Source: CAKZSU01 sp044223895 (GTDB taxonomy: Bacteria; Patescibacteriota; Microgenomatia; UBA10105; UBA927). Taken from it: a stretch of 19,918 nt of DNA. Positions within the stretch are counted from its first letter, which is position 1; every line of letters begins with the position of its first letter. The notes beneath the pieces were generated by a model. It worked only from the letters and a program-made list of their open reading frames with translations, was not told the DNA's origin and searched no databases. Position numbers and translations under genes: made by a program. The stretch is from assembly GCA_044223895.1 (NCBI GenBank), contig JBGALL010000029.1:1-19918 (forward strand). The letters are read 5' to 3'. Shown piece after piece: positions 1 to 8,476 of this stretch.

Positions 1-715
1 GTGAGTTTTCTGATGGGCGTTTGAAATAAAATACCCAGTAATACAGTATTTCCAAATAATTTCTCAGCGGTAAAGGAATCATTGTCCACCAGGATGGATA
101 TTGAGAAATTGGTGGCAAGCTCGGCGTTGCTGTTGGCTGAATTGGGGTCGGTGTCTGAGTAGGGATCGTAGTTGGGACATTTGTGGGACGTATAGATGGC
201 GTTGCTGTAGGACGTTGACTTGGAATTGGTGTATTAGTCGGTCGCGGAGTAGCTACTGGTGTCGATGTTGGTCTTGTTGTCGGTACTGGAGTGTTGGTAG
301 GACGCGTTGTTGGGATTGGTGTTGCAGTAGGTGGTGTGGAAGTACACATCGTTCCAACTAAATTTGGATCTAGATAGGTGGCTGCACTCATGAAGTGAAA
401 CGAGGGAATGATGCTTGTGACATCTGTTCCACAAGGATTTCCTTTATGAGGATTACTTCGTGTTCCTTTTTGATAGACATGGGTTTGATATATGTAGAGA
501 CAACGTGTATCAGCAGAAACCATAGCAGCAGTCATACAACTTTGGGCATATTGACGAAGCTCTAAGGTTCGATTAATACCATACCCAGCAATGACAGTAA
601 TGATTGTCAGATGAAGCCAATACAATTTTATGAGATTGGTTAACGTTGGTCGTTTAGTTTTTTTGGGGGTTGGATTGCTAGAACTTTTTTTCTTTTTGAG
701 AGGTGCAGGTTTCAT
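1..715 (-). CDS. Membrane-anchored surface protein with Thr/Pro-rich linker (partial, C-terminus outside window)
   Basis: The frame is open from the ATG at 713-715 (minus strand) to the window edge, about 238 residues, so the C-terminus is missing. The N-terminus is very basic (KKKK at residues 7-10). One hydrophobic segment follows at about residues 31-47, suggesting a signal anchor with the rest outside the cell. Residues 50-124 carry four cysteines (60, 72, 95, 124) that could form disulfides. From about 125 to 205 the chain is almost entirely Thr, Pro, Ala, Ser and Arg in short imperfect repeats of the TPIPTTRPT kind, typical of flexible and often glycosylated surface linkers. Hydrophobic and aromatic residues return afterwards. 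I do not recognise a family. The translation is seen; the surface location is inferred. Confidence 0.75.
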   Translation of the reverse strand, partial: MKPAPLKKKKSSSNPTPKKTKRPTLTNLIKLYWLHLTIITVIAGYGINRTLELRQYAQSCMTAAMVSADTRCLYIYQTHVYQKGTRSNPHKGNPCGTDVTSIIPSFHFMSAATYLDPNLVGTMCTSTPPTATPIPTTRPTNTPVPTTRPTSTPVATPRPTNTPIPSQRPTATPSIRPTNVPTTIPTQTPTPIQPTATPSLPPISQYPSWWTMIPLPLRNYLEILYYWVFYFKRPSENS

Positions 716-733
716 ACAATACTTTTATTGTAT
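714..733. promoter_or_regulatory. Inverted repeat with -10-like TACAAT next to a start codon
   Basis: Arms ATACAATA (714-721) and TATTGTAT (726-733) are perfect 8-base inverted complements around a 4-base loop. On the minus strand the outer arm supplies a TACAAT -10-like box 11 bases before the ATG at 715, and the inner arm touches the start codon. A near copy sits at the start of the RDD gene (2979-2998). It could be an operator over the promoter. Chance AT-rich symmetry is the alternative. Confidence 0.4.
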
Positions 734-812
734 ACATATTGTTGAGTAATTTAAAGCTGACTAGTTTTTTTGATAAGTAATTCAGATACAATATAACCTA
801 TGGAGGATTTAT

Positions 813-1049
813 ATGAAAACTATGACATGTAAACAACTTGGTGGAGCGTGTGATTTGGAATTCCATGCTGAATCATTTGATGAAATGGCTCAAATGAGTA
901 AAAATCACGGAATGGAAATGATGCAAAAAAATGATCCTGCTCATATGAAAGCCATGGGGGAGATGATGGAAAAAATGAATAATCCTCAAGCCATGCAATC
1001 ATGGATGGATGAAAAGAAAAAAGAATTTGAAGCATTACAAAGTGAATAG
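813..1049 (+). CDS. DUF1059-family small protein
   Basis: A 78-residue protein beginning MKTMTCKQLGGACDLEF. The N-terminal layout (MKT, a Cys at residue 6, another Cys at 13, then an FHAES-type strand and a helix ending in HGM) matches DUF1059, a small family of unknown function. The C-terminal half is rich in Met, Lys and Glu (MEKMNNPQAMQSWMDE) and probably helical. The start is supported by a strong Shine-Dalgarno site, GGAGG at 802-806, six bases before the ATG. It converges on the DUF1905 gene with only two bases between stop codons. Family assignment is by recalled motif and function is unknown. Confidence 0.8.
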   Translation: MKTMTCKQLGGACDLEFHAESFDEMAQMSKNHGMEMMQKNDPAHMKAMGEMMEKMNNPQAMQSWMDEKKKEFEALQSE

Positions 1050-1051
1050 TT

Positions 1052-1354
1052 TTAGTTTTTAACTTCTAAAATAAAAGTAATTCTATCATTGGCGGATATC
1101 TGTTCCCTTTTTCTCACATCTGCTTTCAAAGGCAGAAGGTAGCCTTTTGATTTTTTGTCAGGAAAGATCGATGTTTGCCATGAAGTTTTGTTTATCGTTA
1201 CTTTAACTGGAATAGATCCCCAACCTCTTTTAATTGTTTGGAAATGTCTTTTTATATCTTCAGAGATATCTTCTGGTATGGTGACAAAATGCCACCCCCC
1301 CATATCAGGATATAACCAAACCCTTGTTGTTATTTCATATTCGTTATATTTCAT
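1052..1354 (-). CDS. DUF1905 domain protein
   Basis: A 100-residue protein consisting of one DUF1905 domain. Visible family features are the GGWHFVTIPEDIS strand-loop near residues 19-31, the RGWGSIPVKVTIN strand pair near 43-55, a SIFPDKKSKGYLLPLKADVR stretch, and a C-terminal NDRITFILEV strand. DUF1905 is a small beta-barrel-like fold of unclear role, often found alone or fused to YdeI-type domains. The start lies one base after the TAA of the upstream 357-residue gene, so the two are almost certainly co-transcribed. Confidence 0.82.
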   Translation of the reverse strand: MKYNEYEITTRVWLYPDMGGWHFVTIPEDISEDIKRHFQTIKRGWGSIPVKVTINKTSWQTSIFPDKKSKGYLLPLKADVRKREQISANDRITFILEVKN

Positions 1355-1355
1355 A

Positions 1356-2429
1356 TTATTCTTCTGCAGATGTTTTATTTTCTACTTTTGCTAAAAATAT
1401 TTTCGAAGGATGGTCTTGATAACCAAATTGTATGTAGGGATGAATAAGTTTATGGGACTTAATATATTCCTCATCAAATTGTGGTGCTATGTCTTGCAAT
1501 TGTTCTAATGAACGTTGGGAAAAGATAATTCCTGGCAACTCCTCATTTGGATCATAGGTTTTATCTTTTACGATAAAATTTCCAGGTTGTAACAAATCAG
1601 AATGTGCCACTGCTTTGGTTCCAACTGAGTCATACATTCCAGCTTTAGATACAATAAGGCAATCCTCACCACCTGAAAATAATACTTTTAAATCTCTTCT
1701 TAGGTCTTGCCAAATTTGTTCCTTATTTTGCTCTTGTTCATTTAAAGTGTTTATTCCTAAATTCATCTTGTAATGAATCCACAATATTTTTCTTCCTCCA
1801 ATTGTTATTTCTGCTTTTGTACGCTCCCTGGTAGGAAGTAAATATCCTTCTTCAATTTGAGGACCTTCTTTATGGTCTGTAACATGAAAAATGTCACCTC
1901 TATTAGCATCGAATCCTGCTAATTGTAATTCTGCTGCCAAAGCCCAACCATCTCGTTGTAATTCTACTGAATGCATTCCATGAGTAGCTTTTTCATAGGC
2001 ATTATTACGAGTAATTATTCTGTCTACGTTGGTTGCATCTTCCGAGCCAGCTCTATGTCCTTTGTAAAAAGGATCTTGAGAATCAAGAGTTATAAGGACG
2101 CCTTTGTGTTTTAAAAGTGGTAGGACAGTAGAAAGATCAACTCCAGATAAGGGGTAAAAAATACCACTAAAACCTTCAGGACGTTCAGCTGCTTCTTTTA
2201 TTCCTGAGCTAACTCTATCTGTGAAATTACGGTATCGTTGCGGAATATCTTCATCACCGACGTCACCATATTGTTGAAAGGGTTTCAAATCTTTTATATA
2301 AAAACTACTAAGTCTTCCATCAACTATACGTTCTCGTTGAGTATCAAGCTGTTCAAGCATACTCTGAGGGGTGACCGCATCACCCTCAAGCGAGTGATAA
2401 AAAATTACCTCGGCAATATTTTCTGACAT
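1356..2429 (-). CDS. Conserved-looking hypothetical protein, 357 aa
   Basis: I do not recognise this family. The protein is soluble, with no signal peptide or membrane segment. A stretch near residues 90-120 (GIFYPLSGVDLSTVLPLLKH, then GVLITLDSQDPFYKG) alternates strands and helices in a Rossmann-like way, and a second such unit (GGEDCLIVSKAGMYDS) lies near 252-268. The layout loosely recalls nucleotide- or SAM-binding folds, but no diagnostic motif is present, so I assign no function. A TATAAT box at 2441-2446 (minus strand) lies 11 bases before the ATG. The gene is coupled to the DUF1905 gene by a one-base gap. It is a real gene by length and context. Confidence 0.8.
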   Translation of the reverse strand: MSENIAEVIFYHSLEGDAVTPQSMLEQLDTQRERIVDGRLSSFYIKDLKPFQQYGDVGDEDIPQRYRNFTDRVSSGIKEAAERPEGFSGIFYPLSGVDLSTVLPLLKHKGVLITLDSQDPFYKGHRAGSEDATNVDRIITRNNAYEKATHGMHSVELQRDGWALAAELQLAGFDANRGDIFHVTDHKEGPQIEEGYLLPTRERTKAEITIGGRKILWIHYKMNLGINTLNEQEQNKEQIWQDLRRDLKVLFSGGEDCLIVSKAGMYDSVGTKAVAHSDLLQPGNFIVKDKTYDPNEELPGIIFSQRSLEQLQDIAPQFDEEYIKSHKLIHPYIQFGYQDHPSKIFLAKVENKTSAEE

Positions 2430-2440
2430 ATATTGAAAGT

Positions 2441-2446
2441 ATTATA
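2441..2446 (-). promoter_or_regulatory. -10 box TATAAT for the 357-aa gene
   Basis: A perfect TATAAT on the minus strand, 11 bases before the ATG at 2429, predicts a leader of only about four or five bases. No Shine-Dalgarno site is present. The sequence TACAATCTAA occurs twice just upstream. No convincing -35 box is seen. Confidence 0.5.
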
Positions 2447-2585
2447 TTAGATTGTAGGTTTATTTTTCTTAGATTGTATTCTCTTGCGAAAAGGTTATTC
2501 TGGCATAAAATACAAAGTATTCAGCCAACTATCACTAGTAAATACATCAGATTATTTTTGAACTGGTAAGAGAAGAAAGATTTTT

Positions 2586-2981
2586 CTATTTTGAAACTAC
2601 AACAGTTCCAGCTACTTTATCCTGCCAACATTGGTTATTTTTATCAAATAACATCCAAAAATAGCCTAGAACAAATACACCGAGAACTGACTTTCCCAAA
2701 AACTCACGAAGGAAGGCTTGCTTAAGATCTAGAGGATCTCCATTTTCTAACACTACTTTTATACCCAAAACTCGTTTTCCAATAGTCTGTCCTCCATGGG
2801 AAATCATATAGGTGTTATAGAGGACAGTGAGAATGAGTCTAGGCAATAAAGTCGCTTGATTAAAGGTTACTGATGAATTGTTTAGCAGAAAATAAAAGGG
2901 AATCGAACAGATCATTAGAATAATAGAATCGATGATGAAAGCTACCGCACGCTGTATAAAGGTTGCATAGTTTGAATTCAT
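2586..2981 (-). CDS. RDD-family integral membrane protein
   Basis: A 131-residue membrane protein with the RDD signature. Residues 11-18 give R-A-x(5)-D at the start of the first membrane helix (QRAVAFIIDSIILMICSIPF). The central GGQTIGKRVLGIKVV motif is near 63-77, and the closing DKVAGTVVV motif is at the C-terminus. Three hydrophobic segments are visible at about 13-32, 46-60 and 95-112. RDD proteins are small inner-membrane proteins proposed to act in transport or ion homeostasis, and the function here is not known. It has its own promoter-like palindrome over the start codon. Confidence 0.88.
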   Translation of the reverse strand: MNSNYATFIQRAVAFIIDSIILMICSIPFYFLLNNSSVTFNQATLLPRLILTVLYNTYMISHGGQTIGKRVLGIKVVLENGDPLDLKQAFLREFLGKSVLGVFVLGYFWMLFDKNNQCWQDKVAGTVVVSK

Positions 2982-2998
2982 ACAATATCCATTGTATG
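2979..2998. promoter_or_regulatory. Inverted repeat overlapping the RDD start codon
   Basis: CATACAAT (2979-2986) and ATTGTATG (2991-2998) are perfect inverted complements around the loop ATCC. On the minus strand the outer arm gives a TACAAT -10-like box nine bases before the ATG, and the ATG is inside the inner arm. It shares the ATACAAT/ATTGTAT core with the repeat at 714-733, which suggests a common regulator or a common promoter design. Confidence 0.4.
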
Positions 2999-3061
2999 TT
3001 TAATACCTTTCTATTTACAATGTTGAGTCTGATTTAGGTTGTTACAGATTGTACTTCTGAT

Positions 3062-4966
3062 TTATGTTCCATAATTATTAAACCATACAACATAATCTTG
3101 TCCATTTACTTTCGTATCGCCATTAAAATCCCCATTTGATGAACCCGCGGTGGTTGTACTGTTGTAATTATTCAACCAGGTAACATAATCTTGTCCATTC
3201 ACTTTTCCGTCGCTATTTGCATCACCAATTTTTGAGGTACATATCTTTGCAGTTATCGGTAAACCACCTACACAACTAGCTGGTCCCCTCGTTAACATAG
3301 TCCTGTACTGAAAGCCGTTGGTACACGTTCCCCAATTAGAATAGGTGAAATCAGTACACTGCACAGAGTTTAGACAATAGTTAGTGAAAAAATAACAGCT
3401 GGGAGCTGTATATCCTTTGTCTCCCCAAGCGGTAAAGCTTTCAGCCCCTTCCCCTCCAACATAGGAAATATAGTCAGAAGGGTTTTGATTTAATCGATTG
3501 GTAGTAAATCCGTAGGGTGTCGAGACCCCACCTGAATTGAGATATGTATTGAACCCAATGGTTACTGGCTTGCCTGATCTGCCTGCACCATCAGTATTTA
3601 ATCCTTGAATTGCACCATCAATGATATTGTGAGTAACCGAACCACCAAATATAGACACGGCTGTTTTTCTCCAAGTTTTTTCACCAATTTGTATACCAAA
3701 TCCGCACATTTTGTTACATGAAATAGTATTGTATGAAAATTCCCCTCCAGTAAAATCGGACTGGGATTCATCCTGATCCCAGGTATTAATCATCAAGGCT
3801 GCGAAGGATTCATGCCATTTAAGATCGTGAACAATTGTATTAAAGTGAACATTTGACCAAGCTGCACCCCATAAAATCAAATCAACATCGGTATTATTTG
3901 CGAAATAATTATTCATCACCACAAAATATTTACCAACCAACGATATTCCATCTGACCATTTCGGATTACCATTCACATTGGAGACTGAACCATTCATGCC
4001 TACGTAATTAAAGGCAATAGCATTATTTTCGCCCCAGCCAGACAAAGAAGTTCCACTTCCGGCATTTATGAGTGCATTATAAAAAAACATTCCATGAGTG
4101 GAACTAGTAAATATATTAAATAGGGGATAGGTACCTGTCGGTTTTGTTCGTACTTTATGATTCCCATCTACGATTATGTTTTTTAAGGCGGGATTACTTA
4201 CTGCCTCTCCAGCAGAACCGACAATGGCAATTACTGAAGAATCACCGGCATTCGTTAAATTATTTAGAGGAAAATCAGGATGGGCTTTGAATGTTGCACA
4301 TTTGAGACCTTCTACAACTGTACATATGGCACGAATATCAGCGGTACCTTGAGAAAACAAGGTTATTCGTTTTTTGATTTTTAAGGTGTTATATAGCAGA
4401 TATTCACCGACTGGAATTTCTACCAGTGATCCTTCTGGAACACTATCAAGACAGTTCTGAAGTGCAGGTTGAGCGTCTTGTGATGTATTCATAAGGGTTT
4501 TCAAGGTTATTTCATTTGGACATGGTGTGAGGTTCCCCACTAATATCAAATCGGGTGGTAAATATGGGGGGAACCATTTGGTCAGATTGAGTACACCAAA
4601 TTGTAATGTATACGATCCCATTTGCTGCGGAGCAGTGATAGGGAAATTGAAGGTAATTGAATATCCGGTAGGTACAGAAGCAGGAAATTCTACTCTTCCA
4701 ACGCTAAAGGTTTGATTGTCTATTGGATTTGCCGCTCCCAATTTATAAATATTTTGTGTCCATTCAACACCAGAACAGTTCGCAATTTGAAATTCAACAG
4801 TAGCTGTCTGTCCAGGTGACATGCGGGTGGGTACAGTTCGTTTTACTAAGGTCGATGGGGGAGAACTTGAAGTGCATGGATAGGAATTTAATTCATAGGC
4901 ATGAATCTTTGTACTAGAGAATATAAATATTAAAGAAATAAATCCTAAACGAACAAACCGGTTCAT
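3062..4966 (-). CDS. Secreted beta-helix protein with NBR1-type Ig, TSP1-like and dockerin domains
   Basis: A 634-residue secreted protein. Residues 1-23 form a Sec signal peptide (hydrophobic FISLIFIFSS, likely cleavage after IHA). Residues about 36-126 match the NBR1-like Ig domain (CSGVEWTQNIYKLG, then ITAPQQMGSYTLQFGV). From about 150 to 500 there are repeated Asn/Gly-rich strand turns such as HGMFFYNALINAGSG and NIIDGAIQGL, typical of a right-handed parallel beta-helix of the pectate-lyase type. Residues about 537-577 resemble a thrombospondin type 1 motif (YSNWGTC, then a paired Cys region). Residues 580-634 are two dockerin type I repeats (GDANSDGKVNGQDYVTWLNN and GDFNGDTKVNGQDYVVWFNN) with EF-hand-like calcium ligands. 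Enzymatic or adhesive action on polysaccharide is inferred; catalytic residues cannot be assigned. Confidence 0.88.
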   Translation of the reverse strand: MNRFVRLGFISLIFIFSSTKIHAYELNSYPCTSSSPPSTLVKRTVPTRMSPGQTATVEFQIANCSGVEWTQNIYKLGAANPIDNQTFSVGRVEFPASVPTGYSITFNFPITAPQQMGSYTLQFGVLNLTKWFPPYLPPDLILVGNLTPCPNEITLKTLMNTSQDAQPALQNCLDSVPEGSLVEIPVGEYLLYNTLKIKKRITLFSQGTADIRAICTVVEGLKCATFKAHPDFPLNNLTNAGDSSVIAIVGSAGEAVSNPALKNIIVDGNHKVRTKPTGTYPLFNIFTSSTHGMFFYNALINAGSGTSLSGWGENNAIAFNYVGMNGSVSNVNGNPKWSDGISLVGKYFVVMNNYFANNTDVDLILWGAAWSNVHFNTIVHDLKWHESFAALMINTWDQDESQSDFTGGEFSYNTISCNKMCGFGIQIGEKTWRKTAVSIFGGSVTHNIIDGAIQGLNTDGAGRSGKPVTIGFNTYLNSGGVSTPYGFTTNRLNQNPSDYISYVGGEGAESFTAWGDKGYTAPSCYFFTNYCLNSVQCTDFTYSNWGTCTNGFQYRTMLTRGPASCVGGLPITAKICTSKIGDANSDGKVNGQDYVTWLNNYNSTTTAGSSNGDFNGDTKVNGQDYVVWFNNYGT

Positions 4967-4972
4967 ATATCT

Positions 4973-5001
4973 ATAGTAGATCTATTTAACTGTTAATACA
5001 A
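4973..5001 (-). promoter_or_regulatory. Promoter of the dockerin protein, apparently leaderless
   Basis: On the minus strand TACTAT (4973-4978) lies exactly six bases before the ATG at 4966, with a TTGTAT -35-like hexamer (4996-5001) at a 17-base spacing. Transcription would start at or next to the ATG. No Shine-Dalgarno site is present. Confidence 0.5.
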
Positions 5002-5141
5002 AGCAAATAAAAAAATGGAAAAAGATGTTTTACTAATCATTTTTTTGATACATATGTGCGTTCTGCTGGTGAGCTCGAGATTCTTATTTTTCAGATTCAG
5101 ATGCATTCTAAGTCGAATGATGACTCTACATTAGATATTTG

Positions 5142-5163
5142 AAAAAACGGTTCTTGGGGAACG
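5142..5163 (-). terminator. Weak intrinsic terminator after the 513-aa gene
   Basis: On the minus strand, GTTC (5159-5162) pairs with GAAC (5150-5153) around a five-base loop, followed by CG and six T residues. The stem is only four base pairs. Its position, 14 bases after the stop of the 513-residue gene, fits an operon end. Confidence 0.35.
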
Positions 5164-5176
5164 AAGGTCTACTAGA

Positions 5177-6718
5177 TTAATTAAGGGTCATGAGCAAGCC
5201 AGATAGCAACTGCTGCTTTTTTGTTTGATTTTGAGCAATGGCGGTTTGTAACATAGCTTCAAATACTTCGAGTTGCTTTGACTTATCTGGACTGAAACCA
5301 TCTCGCCATTTCTTAGCACAATGCATAGTGAGATCGACGATGTCTCGCTCTTCATCAAAATCGCCTTTCGCGAAACGGTAGAGACCATCATGATAGCCAA
5401 TCATCTGTCCAATAAAATCTGCCGCATCTTTATTCATCTTTTGTAAATTCTCCCACAGTCGTTTCCGGGTTGTTGCATAATCTTGAGATAGAACACGGAT
5501 ATTGTGTACGAAACTTTCCCAGGTATTTGGTTCCAGGGAATCTGTAGAGGCAAACAATCCTATGTTGTATTCTCCTTGTCCTGCATCGACTACCTGACGG
5601 GCATACATATCTACGTATTTTTGTAATTCCGGATCTTTTTCTGCATCTACTCTCAGTTGTTTAAAAAATTCTTTTGGAGGTAATTCAGAACCGACTTGTT
5701 GACGAAGCTCAGCAAGTGTTTGCAATGCTAGATCTTCATTTTCTCCCCACACCGTTAGTGCTGTTGGACTTGCGTCATTCATCTCTCGGATAACTCGTGC
5801 AGAATCTGATATCGCCTCAATTATCGTAAACTGATCGTTCTCAATGGCCTCCAAAAATTGGGGGTCAGCACTTGCCCGAGCCAAAAGACCCATGCCATAG
5901 GTATACCCAATCAATACTGTGTCTGTACCATGTTCTAGAGCTGTCTCAACGGGAACATATAAATCTTCAAGTAAGTTATTTCCCCCAGAATATCGAGCTG
6001 AAAGCATTTTAAGCGTATAAAAAACAAGTTCTCGTAACTTATAATCTGTTTTCTCGTCCACATCAATAATATTTTCTCGAGCTTTATTTATAGCTTGTAG
6101 GTTTGCCATCATTATAAAGGTATTCGGATCTTCCAGTGCATCATGTAAACTTATCTGTCCTTTCTTCTGATCTAAATGAGAAGAATGACGCCAATCATAC
6201 CAGCGCATACCAATTCTCTTCAAAAGTGTTGGGTTTTCACTCATGCGATTAAATAATTTCTTAAGGTCAGTTTCGAGATGTTGTAGTTTTGGAGTCATCA
6301 CTGTCAGACGCGCTAAGGTAACTGCATCTTCTAAAGAAATATCTCCAATGGCAAGGTGACTGGCAATTGTGTTGTAATTAAAAATCGACTGTTCGAGGAG
6401 AATATGGCCCTCTTCTGAAAATTGATGAAAGTCATCGGTTCCTTTCTCAGTTAGATGATGTTCGAGAATTTCCAAGAAATATGGCATTGCTTTCGTCTGT
6501 TCTTCTGGACTCATCCCGGAAGTCCACAGGTCTAGAAGTTCTGAAAAGGTTTCTATTTGGAGTGTGGCCTGCAATTTTTTACTACTTTCACTATCTTCGG
6601 GAAGTAGTTGTTTATAAAACACGACTGCTAACGCCGGACAGGTTTCATTGACCACACCGAGGTACGCGTGAATCATTTCGGACGTGTGATTTATTGGAGT
6701 ATACTCGTTTCTTGCCAT
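5177..6718 (-). CDS. Hypothetical helical protein, 513 aa, downstream of the P450
   Basis: I do not recognise this protein. It is acidic, soluble and predicted almost entirely alpha-helical, with many amphipathic heptad-like segments (for example LQHLETDLKKLFNRMSENP near 150 and IVDLTMHCAKKWRDG near 470). It has no signal peptide, membrane segment, Walker motif, HExxH motif or Cys cluster. Histidine and acidic pairs occur in the N-terminal third (HTSEMIHAYL, EEGHILLEQS), but no metal site can be claimed. It starts 80 bases after the P450 stop in the same orientation, so it is probably co-transcribed and may act in the same pathway. No Shine-Dalgarno site precedes the ATG. Confidence 0.78.
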   Translation of the reverse strand: MARNEYTPINHTSEMIHAYLGVVNETCPALAVVFYKQLLPEDSESSKKLQATLQIETFSELLDLWTSGMSPEEQTKAMPYFLEILEHHLTEKGTDDFHQFSEEGHILLEQSIFNYNTIASHLAIGDISLEDAVTLARLTVMTPKLQHLETDLKKLFNRMSENPTLLKRIGMRWYDWRHSSHLDQKKGQISLHDALEDPNTFIMMANLQAINKARENIIDVDEKTDYKLRELVFYTLKMLSARYSGGNNLLEDLYVPVETALEHGTDTVLIGYTYGMGLLARASADPQFLEAIENDQFTIIEAISDSARVIREMNDASPTALTVWGENEDLALQTLAELRQQVGSELPPKEFFKQLRVDAEKDPELQKYVDMYARQVVDAGQGEYNIGLFASTDSLEPNTWESFVHNIRVLSQDYATTRKRLWENLQKMNKDAADFIGQMIGYHDGLYRFAKGDFDEERDIVDLTMHCAKKWRDGFSPDKSKQLEVFEAMLQTAIAQNQTKKQQLLSGLLMTLN

Positions 6719-6798
6719 TTGATATATTTCGTATTTATGAGCCGAGAATTACTAGTATAAAGAAATGTTTTCAATCCACAAAGAGGGAAACTGGAGTA

Positions 6799-8328
6799 CT
6801 ATTTCCATACAACTTGGTAATTCAATACGTCATCATTCTGATCTACCGGACTACTCACGCCGGATTCATTTGATTTTGGAATAACTGTTTTACCATCCTT
6901 AGTTGGTGCGATGTTGATACTGTCAAAATGATCGGCCATGTAGTTTATCAGAGCATGTAATGTCAGATTTACCGCCCCTTCACCTTGACACCTATGTTTG
7001 TCCCCAGCTGCGAAGACGAGATACATATCTTTTTGGACCTGCGTAATCTCTTCATCAGACATTTTGTAATAACGATCTGGGTTGAATTTTTTTGGTTCTG
7101 GAAAACGAACTGGATCCTGACCTGCAGCACCAACTGAAAGTAAGACTATCGTGTCAGATGGAAGCACTGAACCGTCAGGCATAGTACGAGTTTCATTGGT
7201 AGGAACCTGTCGGAAGATAATTGGGGTAATCGGATCCTTTCGCCATAATTCAAATAAAATGAATTTGATATACTCCCTCCGTGCTTCGCCTTCAAGCCTT
7301 GCGACTTTGCGCAAAATCTCTGGATTTTGAGCAAACTCAGAGAATAACCAGTTTGCAGCATTTGCAGTTGAATCAAGCGCAGCAGTATAAATGCCGAAAA
7401 TATCAGCACGTTTCAACTTCTTTGATCGTTGTTCTTCCGGCACTGAGAGCACTTCTCCGAGAAACCCCATTTTCGCTAACTTTTCTTTTGGTAGGTTCTC
7501 TTGTTCATCAATCCATTGTGCAATTTTTGGAAAAAGATGATCTTCAATATACAACATTCTGTCGAGAACATCAGGGATACCTTGTGCCCATGCAACAAAA
7601 CGCATCAGTTTACGTGGTGTACCTTTAGGAAGCCACTTAGAATACTTTTTAGGAAGTTCTTGTATTTGTTGTTCAGCTAGTAATCCAGCACCATATGGAA
7701 TTTGGACTCGGTTCAAGTTTTTCAGGAAGTAGACGATATCGTCTTTCCACTCCGCGATTTTCTCATCTTGATACCCACCAAATACAGTGTCGGTCATTAT
7801 CTTATATATCATCTCGACACTTAACGTTGTGCCGGATAGTCCTTCTTTTGACTGTAGCTGTGATTTAAATTCTTCAAATGTCTTTTCTATATTTTTTATG
7901 GCTTTTTCAGTATGACCTGTCCCCGGACGAGTGTGAGGTTTACTCAATGTAGCTGCTGCATCGTAATCTGCTCCTTCTGAGGTGAGCACATGACCAATTT
8001 TGGGTCCCAACATGCTTTGCAGGAAAATGCGGTTCAGATTATCTTTTAAAAGTCTTCGAATTGATTCATATGACGTTGCTGCAACCATACGTTTATTGAG
8101 AAATGCAGGCAGTTCAAGAAGGTTGTCATCATAACCTGGATTGAGTCTTTGCAGATATGCTGCCTGTTCAATGAGATGATGACGGACATACCCATCTTGA
8201 AGAATTTCAGAACCTCTCGGTGACTGGATCAGCATACTAAAAGCAGTTTGCCGATCAGTCGTGTATGGGGTGAGGATTTTATTATCGAGAATTTTTAGTG
8301 TTTCTGGGCGTAAATTTTCTTTTGACAT
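6799..8328 (-). CDS. Divergent cytochrome P450 monooxygenase-like protein
   Basis: A 509-residue haem-thiolate protein of the P450 superfamily, longer than most bacterial P450s (about 400-450). Visible landmarks in order are the I-helix oxygen-activation motif AALDST (316-321, Ser in place of the first Thr), the K-helix ExxR as ELWR (360-363), the PERF-region equivalent FNPDRY (415-420), and the haem ligand loop FAAGDKHRCQG (439-449) with Cys447 as likely axial ligand. That loop has one residue more than the usual FxxGxxxCxG spacing, a feature also known from allene-oxide-synthase-like (CYP74) P450s. The usual C-helix WxxxR is not evident. There is no N-terminal membrane anchor, so it is probably cytoplasmic. 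No redox partner gene is nearby. Substrate unknown. P450s are unusual in CPR genomes. Confidence 0.88.
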   Translation of the reverse strand: MSKENLRPETLKILDNKILTPYTTDRQTAFSMLIQSPRGSEILQDGYVRHHLIEQAAYLQRLNPGYDDNLLELPAFLNKRMVAATSYESIRRLLKDNLNRIFLQSMLGPKIGHVLTSEGADYDAAATLSKPHTRPGTGHTEKAIKNIEKTFEEFKSQLQSKEGLSGTTLSVEMIYKIMTDTVFGGYQDEKIAEWKDDIVYFLKNLNRVQIPYGAGLLAEQQIQELPKKYSKWLPKGTPRKLMRFVAWAQGIPDVLDRMLYIEDHLFPKIAQWIDEQENLPKEKLAKMGFLGEVLSVPEEQRSKKLKRADIFGIYTAALDSTANAANWLFSEFAQNPEILRKVARLEGEARREYIKFILFELWRKDPITPIIFRQVPTNETRTMPDGSVLPSDTIVLLSVGAAGQDPVRFPEPKKFNPDRYYKMSDEEITQVQKDMYLVFAAGDKHRCQGEGAVNLTLHALINYMADHFDSINIAPTKDGKTVIPKSNESGVSSPVDQNDDVLNYQVVWK

Positions 8329-8476
8329 GTGATATTTTTTATCGTGCTCCGGTTCTTTTTAGAATAATTAATATATCATGTTAAAAAGATTTTTTGAAAG
8401 AAGTAAAAAACATCCAAACTAGGTGAAAGTATTTAGATTATTTGCTTATGGATACAATATCTTTTTAGACTACCTG

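Noticed and set aside
101..434. Frames rich in Cys/Trp or His/Ser over the left end
   Set aside because: They are off-frame readings of the Thr/Pro repeat of the partial surface-protein gene, which is open across the whole stretch on the minus strand.
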